Both the position numbers and the translations under genes were made by a program. From positions 1-8,757 of the forward strand of contig JAAOZZ010000187.1 of NCBI GenBank assembly GCA_012274175.1: a stretch of DNA of 8,757 nt, given 5' to 3'. Of the stretch, positions 1-5,310 are shown piece after piece (within the stretch, counting starts at the first letter, position 1; every line of letters starts with the position of its first letter). The notes below the pieces were generated by a model. That model searched no databases, was not told the origin of the DNA, and worked only from the letters and a program-made list of their open reading frames with translations. This stretch comes from Betaproteobacteria bacterium (GTDB taxonomy: Bacteria; Pseudomonadota; Gammaproteobacteria; Burkholderiales; Usitatibacteraceae).

Positions 1-680
1 AGGTCGCCTTCGCGCGGAAAGCCGTCGTGGGAATGCTCGAAACCCGGGAGGTTTCCGATGAGCGCGCAGTGGGGCAGCAACGTCCCCTTGGGAGGCCCGG
101 TCGTGCCGCTGGTGTAGATGATCGCGGCGGGATCGGTCGCGCGGAGCTCGGGCGGATCGAATTCCGGGGACGCCTTGGCGAGCGTGGTTTCCCAGTCGAG
201 CGTGGCCGACGCCCGCGCGCCGGCCACCCCCAGCACGTGCTCGAGCTGGGCAAGGCCGGGACGGATCGTCTCCAGGTTCGCGAGCGTCACCGGGTCCGCG
301 ATCGCCACCTTCGCGCCGCTGTGGGACAGGCGGTACTCGAGCGCATCGGGGCCGAACAGGAACGACAGCGGCACGGCGATCGCGCCCATCTGGAAGCAGG
401 CGACATAGGCGACGAGCATTTCCGGGCGCTGCGGCAGCAGCAGTGCCACGCGATCGCCCGGGACGATGCCCAGCGCGCGCAGCGCGTTCGAGAGTCGATT
501 GGCGTCGCGTAATATCTCGCGGAAGGTCAGCGTGCGGGACGGTCCGGACTCGTCCTCCCAGTGCAGCGCGATGCGCTGGGGATCCGAAGCCCAGCGGCGG
601 CACGCGTAGTGCGCGATGTTGAAGTCGGGCGGTACGCTCCAGCGGTAGCCGGCGTAGATCTCCCGGTAGCGATCGCCCAT
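1..680 (-). CDS. AMP-forming acyl-CoA synthetase (adenylate-forming ligase), N-terminal part, runs off left edge
   Basis: This is the first 226 codons of an AMP-binding enzyme that activates a carboxylic acid with ATP to an acyl-adenylate and then a CoA thioester. The start is the ATG at 680, giving MGDRYREIYAGYRW and a family-like N-terminal segment (PDFNIAHYACRRWA, residues 18-31). The body has the expected landmarks: LTFREI (51-56), PGDRVALLLPQRPEM (74-88), GAIAVPL (99-105), and the phosphate-binding A3 signature YTSGTTGPPKG at 189-199. The adenylation core, hinge and C-terminal lid lie outside the window, so the substrate cannot be read. The overall look is closest to medium-chain or acetyl-CoA-synthetase-like ligases. 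It starts 13 bases after the CBS gene stop, without a strong Shine-Dalgarno, so it is probably translated by coupling. Codons 56-57 are ATA TTA, two consecutive codons that are rare in DNA this GC-rich. Confidence 0.88.
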   Translation of the reverse strand, partial: MGDRYREIYAGYRWSVPPDFNIAHYACRRWASDPQRIALHWEDESGPSRTLTFREILRDANRLSNALRALGIVPGDRVALLLPQRPEMLVAYVACFQMGAIAVPLSFLFGPDALEYRLSHSGAKVAIADPVTLANLETIRPGLAQLEHVLGVAGARASATLDWETTLAKASPEFDPPELRATDPAAIIYTSGTTGPPKGTLLPHCALIGNLPGFEHSHDGFPREGD

Positions 681-693
681 CGGCCCGGCGGCT

Positions 694-1269
694 TCAGCGG
701 CCGAGGGCCGCTTCGATTTCGGCGAAAGTCTGCGCCACCGCGAAGGTCTGCAGCTGCACGCCGAGCTGGCGCGCCACCTGGGAAGCGGAAAAGAGGCCGC
801 GGATGCTCCGCCCGGCGTCCTCCGAGACCATCAAGTGCTGGCGGCGCACCGCCTTCAGCGTGGCGACGACGTGCCCCACGCGCATCTGCGCCACGTCGAC
901 CAGGGCGAGGGTCTCGATCATCGAGGCCGGGGTCATGATGTCGGCCACCTGGATCTCGGCGTGCGTCACGCCGCGATCCCGCATGAAGCGCATGGGCTTC
1001 TCGCCCAGCAGGTCCGTGGCCGTGATGACCCCCGTCACCGCGCCCTGGCGCTCGAGCACGAACAGCAGCCGCACCCCGCGCCGGACCATCCTCGCGTTGG
1101 CCTCGTCGATGGATTCCTCGGGGATGATGGTCGCCGCATGCACTTCGCGCAGGTCCGTCATCACCGAGAACGCGGGGTCGTCGAGGGTCACGCGGCCAGG
1201 CGCGGCCGGCTGGGCCACCCGCGCTCCCTGGGCGAGCGGGGCATGGGTGAGGGGTGCGTATTCGCGCAT
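694..1269 (-). CDS. Two-CBS-domain protein, 191 residues
   Basis: A small soluble protein made almost entirely of a CBS pair (Bateman module). The first CBS repeat spans about residues 35-90 (ATIIPEESIDEANARMVRRG at 46-65, then FVLERQGAVTGVITATDLLG at 70-89). The second spans about 107-170 (VADIMTPASMIETLALVDV at 108-126, ending IRGLFSASQVARQLG at 156-170). The repeats end in the typical G-(V/L)-(I/F)-(T/S)-x-x-(D/Q) pattern. CBS pairs usually bind AMP, ATP, SAM or similar adenosine ligands and regulate a partner protein or domain. No catalytic, DNA-binding or membrane domain is attached here, so any action would be on a partner in trans. The gene follows hemY by 21 bases and precedes an ATP-using acyl-CoA synthetase by 13 bases. 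The ATG at 1269 is supported by a good Shine-Dalgarno. The fold assignment is firm; ligand and partner are unknown. Confidence 0.92.
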   Translation of the reverse strand: MREYAPLTHAPLAQGARVAQPAAPGRVTLDDPAFSVMTDLREVHAATIIPEESIDEANARMVRRGVRLLFVLERQGAVTGVITATDLLGEKPMRFMRDRGVTHAEIQVADIMTPASMIETLALVDVAQMRVGHVVATLKAVRRQHLMVSEDAGRSIRGLFSASQVARQLGVQLQTFAVAQTFAEIEAALGR

Positions 1270-1277
1270 CGTCGCGG

Positions 1278-1284
1278 CTCCTTC
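1278..1284 (-). promoter_or_regulatory. Shine-Dalgarno of the CBS-domain gene
   Basis: On the minus strand this reads GAAGGAG, eight bases before the ATG at 1269. It is the clearest ribosome binding site in the left gene block and fixes the start of the CBS gene. It also suggests that this gene is translated independently of hemY, unlike the overlapping genes upstream. Confidence 0.65.
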
Positions 1285-1290
1285 GTCGCT

Positions 1291-2463
1291 TTAGCCCGCC
1301 AGCTCTGCGCTGCGGCGGAAATGCTGCACGGCTTCCTGGGGCTTGCCGATCTGCTCCATGAGTGCCGCGAGCGTCATGTGACCGTCGTGGGTGGGTTCCA
1401 GCGCGAGGCTCGCCTCGATGTAGCTCTGCGCCTTGCCCCACAGGTTCTGGCGCATGCACAGCTTGCCGAGTGCCAGCAGCAGCGCCGGATCGCGTGCGTG
1501 GGACCGCAGCCATTTCTCGGCGCGCTCTATCTGCGGCAGCGCGTCGGTGCCCGCGGCTTCGCCATAGAGCGCCACGAGGCTGGGATTCCACTCGCGCTCG
1601 AGCGCCTGCTCGAGGATCGCGAGCGCCTCGGCGTGCCCGCCCAGGGCGATCTGGTAGCGCGCCGCCGTGGCGGCGATCGCCGGGTCGATGCGCATTTCCG
1701 AAGGCAGCTGCTTCCAGTAGCTGCCCAACGCCGCCGCGTCCTGGGCCTTGCGTTGCAGGTTCCCCAGGTGCGCGGCCCGCCGCGCGCTTTGCGCCTCGTC
1801 GGGACCGAGACCGCCCAGCTTCACGAGGGAAGCCACCGCGTCGAGCACCTCGTCCCAGTTGTGCATCGCCTGTTCCGCCTGCAATTTCAGGCGCAGCAGC
1901 CTCAGGTTGCGCGAATCCCGTGCCGAGAGGTCTTTCAGCACCGCGAGCGCCTCCTCGTTGCGGCCCTGGGAGACCAGCAGGTCCGCGAGCGTCGTGAGGC
2001 GTGCCTGGTCCACCTCGGGCGCGGATCCCTTGGCCTGGTCGAGGAACTGCTCGCGTTCGCTGAAGCGCCCGAGCTCGTGGGCGCTGCGCGCGGCGATGAT
2101 CGCGGCCACGCCCTTGGTCTCGTCGCCGGTCAGCGCGGTCGCGGCGTTCTTCTCGGCCGACGCGTAGCGCCCCTGGAAGAACGCGAGGAGCGCGTCGCTC
2201 AAGGCCCGGCGCAGGCGGTCGCGCTCGCGCTCGGCGCGGTATGCGCTCACTCGTTGCGGAATCGCCACCAGCGTGGCCACCATCCGGGTGAGGAAGTAGA
2301 ACGCGAAGTAGCCCGCGACGATCAGGAACACGAGCATGTTGATGGACAGCTCGATGCGCCATGGCGCCAAGATGATCACGACGTAACCCGTCGAGTTACT
2401 CGCGAAGAGGGCGATGCCCACCGCCACGGCGGCGAGGACCAGGGACCAGAGCGCGAAGCGCAC
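1291..2463 (-). CDS. hemY: HemY-type inner-membrane TPR protein
   Basis: A 390-residue membrane-anchored protein of the proteobacterial HemY family. Two hydrophobic helices sit at the N-terminus (about residues 4-22 and 42-67), joined by a short loop containing APWRIELSINMLV. A basic stretch (RAERERDRLRR, 76-86) follows, and then a long alpha-helical region of tetratricopeptide-like repeats (about 87-387), for example LSDALLAFFQGRYASAEKNA and the final repeat MTLAALMEQIGKPQEAVQHF. The family is tied to haem synthesis by its place in hemCDXY operons; its biochemical role is unsettled, probably a scaffold. It is not the protoporphyrinogen oxidase also called HemY in Bacillus, as there is no FAD-binding motif. 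The start is GTG at 2463, three bases after the hemX stop. It is chosen because the following residues, RFALWSLVLAAVAVG, are the family's N-terminus. The AGAAG of the hemX 3' end may serve as a weak ribosome site. Confidence 0.92.
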   Translation of the reverse strand: MRFALWSLVLAAVAVGIALFASNSTGYVVIILAPWRIELSINMLVFLIVAGYFAFYFLTRMVATLVAIPQRVSAYRAERERDRLRRALSDALLAFFQGRYASAEKNAATALTGDETKGVAAIIAARSAHELGRFSEREQFLDQAKGSAPEVDQARLTTLADLLVSQGRNEEALAVLKDLSARDSRNLRLLRLKLQAEQAMHNWDEVLDAVASLVKLGGLGPDEAQSARRAAHLGNLQRKAQDAAALGSYWKQLPSEMRIDPAIAATAARYQIALGGHAEALAILEQALEREWNPSLVALYGEAAGTDALPQIERAEKWLRSHARDPALLLALGKLCMRQNLWGKAQSYIEASLALEPTHDGHMTLAALMEQIGKPQEAVQHFRRSAELAG

Positions 2464-2466
2464 GGG

Positions 2467-3504
2467 CTACTTCTTCTCGCGCGCCGCGCGCGCGGTGCGC
2501 ACCGCCGCGAGGCTCGCGTTGATGTCGGGGATGCCGATCGCGACGGGGCTCTCGGCGATCTGCTTCACGGCGGCGAGGGTCGTGCCGGTGGCCTTCGCCC
2601 GCGTGTCGAAATACTTCGCGATCCAGGCCTGCGCTTCCCGCAGGTCGTCGCGGAACGAAGGCTCGTCGCGCGCAAGCAGCGCAACCCGCGCAGACAGCAG
2701 CCGCAGCTTGAGGTTCTCGCGCAGGAAGTAGGCCTGGGCCGGAGTGACGAGGGCGATGTCCGGCGTTTCCATGTCGCGGATGCGCACCAGTCCCTTCATC
2801 TCCTCCCAGAAATCCCGCGCGGCGCGGGTGAAGCCCCGATCCTCCGACGAGCGCCAGCGCGCGGCAACGCGCACGGCAGGCGCCGTCTGGGCGATCACCA
2901 GCGGCAGGGCATCGACCTGGCGCATGAGGCCGTCGAGCCTCACGGCCATCCCGACCGTGTCGATCTGCGGGACCGCCTTGAGGCGATCCATGTCCTGGGC
3001 GATCGCGCGGCGCAGCGGAGTCGCCGCGAGCTTGTCGGCGTGCGCGAGCCGCTGGTCGGCGGCCTGCAAGGCCGCCAGCGCACCTCGCACATTGCCGGCG
3101 AGCTGCAGTTGCTGGCTCGCGAGCACCAGCATCTGCTCGACCTCGGAGAGCACGCGATCGTCGGCGCTGCGCGCGAGGTCGCGGTACATCTCCTCGAGCG
3201 CCACGCGCTGCTCCTGCGTATCGGCCACACGGGACTCCAGCTCGCCGATGCGCGCCTGGGCCTCGCGCAGCGACGCCTGGACCTGGCCGAGCGCGCTGCG
3301 CGCCTGGGAGGATTCCACCCCCAGCTCCGCGAGGCGTCCCCCGGCGCTCGATTCCATCGAATGCACGCCGATGCGCGCGTCTACCGCAAGCCACGCGGCG
3401 GCGAGCGTCACCACGAGCGCGAGTGCTGCGAGGGCGCGCGCCGTGCGGTCGACGGGATGATGGATGGTGCGCGGCGCGGCGGGAACCGCCGGGTGCTCGC
3501 TCAT
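2467..3504 (-). CDS. hemX: HemX-type membrane protein (uroporphyrinogen-III methyltransferase-like by name only)
   Basis: A 345-residue bitopic membrane protein. A short Pro-rich cytoplasmic N-terminus (MSEHPAVPAAPRTIHHPVDR) leads into one transmembrane helix at about 22-42. A predicted coiled coil follows at about 56-106 (Gln/Glu/Ala-rich, e.g. QARSALGQVQASLREAQARI at 67-86), then the conserved HemX core: RVLSEVEQMLVLASQQLQLA at 117-136 and LVTPAQAYFLRENLKLRLLS at 252-271. Databases often call this family uroporphyrinogen-III C-methyltransferase, but no SAM methyltransferase (CysG/CobA-type) motif is present, so I do not infer that activity. Its likely role is with HemY, organising early tetrapyrrole enzymes at the membrane; this is inference from operon conservation. 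The ATG at 3504 overlaps the hemD stop in ATGA. The frame stays open further upstream only as a shadow inside hemD. Confidence 0.92.
   Translation of the reverse strand: MSEHPAVPAAPRTIHHPVDRTARALAALALVVTLAAAWLAVDARIGVHSMESSAGGRLAELGVESSQARSALGQVQASLREAQARIGELESRVADTQEQRVALEEMYRDLARSADDRVLSEVEQMLVLASQQLQLAGNVRGALAALQAADQRLAHADKLAATPLRRAIAQDMDRLKAVPQIDTVGMAVRLDGLMRQVDALPLVIAQTAPAVRVAARWRSSEDRGFTRAARDFWEEMKGLVRIRDMETPDIALVTPAQAYFLRENLKLRLLSARVALLARDEPSFRDDLREAQAWIAKYFDTRAKATGTTLAAVKQIAESPVAIGIPDINASLAAVRTARAAREKK
3501..3504 (-). other. ATGA start/stop overlap, hemD to hemX
   Basis: The TGA stop of hemD (3503-3501) shares two bases with the hemX ATG (3504-3502). Overlaps of this kind usually mean translational coupling. 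In many relatives the same junction is a single fused HemD-HemX reading frame. Confidence 0.85.
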
Positions 3505-4274
3505 GACGTCAGCTGCAGCCGCGACAAGGCTCCCACCAGGCCTTCGGCCCCGGGTGTGGCGACCACGACGCGGCCGAAGCGGCGCGCGTCGGGATGGGCG
3601 GCGATGGCGGGATGCGGCACCACGAGGGTGCACTCCGCGGCGAGGGCGAGGCCCGCGTCGCCCACCATCGCGAGGAAGTTCTCGAGCGTCTCGGCGCTCA
3701 ACGCGTTCACCGCGTGGATTTCGCCCTTGCCCCATGCGCGCAGCAGTCCCGTCGGATCGACATCGGGACGGACTCGCCGGTAGCACTCGACGTATTCCAC
3801 GCGCGCCCCCCGGGCTTCCAGCGCTTCGCGCAAGTGCTCCCTTCCGCCCTCGCCCCGGAAAACGATGATGCTCTCCCCCTTGACGGCGCGCAGCTCCGGC
3901 AGCGCGAGCAGGGCCTCGCTGTCGTGGCGCTCCCGTGGTGAGATCACGGAAGCGAATCCCGAGTTCCTGAGGGATTGCGCCGTGGCCTCGCCGATGGCCG
4001 CTACACGGGTGCGCGCCGGCCATGGACCGCGCCTCAACGCCGCCGCCAGCCCCTTTTCAACCGCGTTTGCGCTCACGAAGATGGCGAGCCCACAGCGATC
4101 GAGACCGTCGATGGCGGCGGCCGATCGCGGCGCCGGCGTCATGTCCTCGATGGCGAGGGCGGGAAACACGAAAGCCCTGGCACCCTCGCGCATCAGGGCG
4201 GCCGCGAGGGTTTCGCCGGCGGCCCGCGGGCGCGTGATCACCACGCCTACGCCTTGCAGCCGGCGCGCGCTCAT
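3501..4274 (-). CDS. hemD: Uroporphyrinogen-III synthase
   Basis: A 257-residue cytoplasmic enzyme that cyclises hydroxymethylbilane with inversion of ring D to give uroporphyrinogen III, the branch point for haem, sirohaem and cobalamin. HemD sequences diverge strongly, but the expected landmarks are present: VVITRP (11-16) at the start of the first lobe, LAIFVSANAVEKGL (63-76), VAAIGEATAQSLRNSG (91-106) near the hinge, IVFRGEGGREHLREALEARG (137-156) followed by VEYVECYRR (159-167), and the C-terminal VVATPGAEGLVGAL (237-250). The length is normal for the family. The ATG at 4274 overlaps the hemC stop by ATGA, and the frame can extend further upstream only inside hemC, where it would be a shadow. 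It is directly downstream of the enzyme that supplies its unstable substrate, which fits coordinated synthesis. Confidence 0.93.
   Translation of the reverse strand: MSARRLQGVGVVITRPRAAGETLAAALMREGARAFVFPALAIEDMTPAPRSAAAIDGLDRCGLAIFVSANAVEKGLAAALRRGPWPARTRVAAIGEATAQSLRNSGFASVISPRERHDSEALLALPELRAVKGESIIVFRGEGGREHLREALEARGARVEYVECYRRVRPDVDPTGLLRAWGKGEIHAVNALSAETLENFLAMVGDAGLALAAECTLVVPHPAIAAHPDARRFGRVVVATPGAEGLVGALSRLQLTS
4271..4274 (-). other. ATGA start/stop overlap, hemC to hemD
   Basis: The TGA of hemC (4273-4271) overlaps the ATG of hemD (4274-4272). This implies coupled translation of the two consecutive pathway enzymes. Confidence 0.85.
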
Positions 4275-5212
4275 GCGGGATTGCCCGCGAGGGCCGAAAG
4301 GATCTCGCGCCCCCCGGCGGCGAGGAGCTTTTCTCCCAGCGCGCGGCCGAGCGCCTGGGCTTCCGCGGCGCGGCCGGAGACGGAGCTGCGCACGAGGCGG
4401 GTTCCATCGGGAAGCCCGATGAAGCCCTCGATCGCGAGCTGGGCGCCGGCGACGGTGGCGAGCGCGCCCAGGGGAACCTCGCAGCTGCCCTCCACCACCA
4501 GGCCGAAGGCGCGCTCGGCACGGGCGGCGTCGGCCGTGGCCCCGTCCTCGAAGTGCGCCAGCACGCGCGCGAGGTCGTCGCGATCGCGCCGGTATTCGAT
4601 CGCGAGCACGCCCTGGCAGACCGCCGGCAATGCGATCGCGCGGTCCAGCGCGCATCGCGCACGCTCCCCCAGGCCCAGGCGGCTGAGACCCGCCATGGCG
4701 AGGATGATCGCGTCGTAGTCCCCCGCGTCGAGCTTGGCGAGGCGCGTGTTCACGTTGCCGCGCAGGGGCCTGAGGTCGAGCCCCGGAAATGCGCGGCGCA
4801 ACTGGCTCTCGCGCCGCAGGCTGGAGGTGCCCACCACGGCCCCACGGGGCAGCTCACCTGGCGCGGCATAGCGGTTGGAGACGAAGGCGTCGCGCGGATC
4901 CTCGCGCGCCCCGAACGTGCGCAGCGCGAACTGCCCGGGCAGCTGCATCGGCACGTCCTTCAGCGAATGCACCGCGATGTCGGCGCGGCCTTCGTCGAGC
5001 GCGACCTCGAGCTCCTTCACGAACAGTCCCTTGCCGCCCACTTGCGCGAGCGGGCGATCGAGGACGCGATCGCCCCGCGTGGTCATGCCGACGATCTCGA
5101 CGGCGAGCGCGGGATGGCGGCCGACCAGGGCGGCGGCCACCATCTCGGTCTGTCGCATGGCGAGACGGCTTTCCCGCGTGGCGATGCGGATGCGTTGGGG
5201 AATTTCGTCCAT
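4271..5212 (-). CDS. hemC: Porphobilinogen deaminase (hydroxymethylbilane synthase)
   Basis: A 313-residue cytoplasmic enzyme that condenses four porphobilinogen units into hydroxymethylbilane on a covalently bound dipyrromethane cofactor. The cofactor-bearing cysteine is Cys244, in [17 protein letters not shown] (233-249), which fits the family signature. Numbering runs two ahead of E. coli: the catalytic aspartate is Asp86 in HSLKDVP (82-88), and the cofactor- and substrate-binding arginines are Arg13 (ATRES), Arg133-Arg134 (SSLRRESQL), Arg151 and Arg157 (LRGNVNTRL) and Arg178. [12 protein letters not shown] (58-69) is also typical. The segment normally written PAxGQGAxGIE is here [13 protein letters not shown] (196-208), with Cys199 and Val202 as odd residues. 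The ATG at 5212 gives a normal N-terminus; its ribosome site is weak. It is the first gene of the leftward operon and faces a divergent gene across 98 bases. Confidence 0.97.
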   Translation of the reverse strand: MDEIPQRIRIATRESRLAMRQTEMVAAALVGRHPALAVEIVGMTTRGDRVLDRPLAQVGGKGLFVKELEVALDEGRADIAVHSLKDVPMQLPGQFALRTFGAREDPRDAFVSNRYAAPGELPRGAVVGTSSLRRESQLRRAFPGLDLRPLRGNVNTRLAKLDAGDYDAIILAMAGLSRLGLGERARCALDRAIALPAVCQGVLAIEYRRDRDDLARVLAHFEDGATADAARAERAFGLVVEGSCEVPLGALATVAGAQLAIEGFIGLPDGTRLVRSSVSGRAAEAQALGRALGEKLLAAGGREILSALAGNPA

Positions 5213-5310
5213 GGGACCTGCAAGCGTACTACAGTCGTGCCGATTGCTGCAGTGCGGTAAGATCGAAGGCTCCCCCGCGCGAGCGCCCCGGCCGCGGGAT
5301 CGAGCGCCCC
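5213..5310. promoter_or_regulatory. Divergent intergenic region between hemC and the FAD/Fe-S oxidoreductase
   Basis: This is the only non-coding stretch longer than about 25 bases, and it must carry the start signals for both directions if both genes are transcribed from nearby. For the rightward gene, TAAGAT at 5258-5263 is a possible -10 (four of six consensus bases), but no TTGACA-like -35 stands 16-18 bases upstream. For hemC, TGTAGT (minus strand, 5233-5228) is an equally weak -10 without a -35. The half next to hemC is less GC-rich than the surrounding genes, as expected for promoters. The half next to 5311 is nearly all G and C. No strong Shine-Dalgarno precedes either start, and I see no clear terminator hairpin or riboswitch. 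The promoter role rests on the divergent layout, not on a recognised motif. Confidence 0.45.
5280..5310 (+). repeat. 10-base direct repeat, two copies 21 bases apart, abutting a start codon
   Basis: CGAGCGCCCC occurs at 5280-5289 and again at 5301-5310, ending immediately before the ATG at 5311. The 21-base period equals two turns of B-DNA, which would suit a dimeric or tandem regulator. In DNA this rich in G and C a chance 10-base repeat is quite possible, and the sequence could also act through the mRNA leader. The repeat itself is certain; any function is a guess. Confidence 0.5.

Noticed and set aside
527..2362. A 611-codon minus-strand frame overlapping the CBS and hemY genes.
   Set aside because: It is out of frame with both real genes on the same strand, is dominated by Arg, Gly, Ala and Pro, and contains no recognisable domain.
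2381..2400. A small inverted repeat, GTAAC and GTTAC with a 7-base loop, near the 5' end of hemY.
   Set aside because: The arms are only five bases, it lies inside coding sequence, and no U-tract follows, so neither a terminator nor an operator is supported.
835..3783. A 982-codon open frame on the plus strand across the CBS, hemY and hemX genes.
   Set aside because: It is antisense to three recognisable genes. Its product is rich in Arg, His, Gly and Ala with no known motif, as expected when high-GC coding DNA lacks stops on the opposite strand.
3505..4023. An upstream extension of hemX by 173 codons to an earlier start, which might suggest a longer protein.
   Set aside because: The extension lies inside hemD in another frame and reads as Arg/Gly-rich noise. 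The ATG at 3504, in an ATGA overlap with hemD, gives the proper HemX N-terminus with one membrane helix.
3501..4274. Possible misassignment of hemX as a SAM-dependent methyltransferase working with HemD.
   Set aside because: The hemX product has a membrane helix, a coiled coil and the HemX core but none of the glycine-rich motifs of CysG/CobA methyltransferases.
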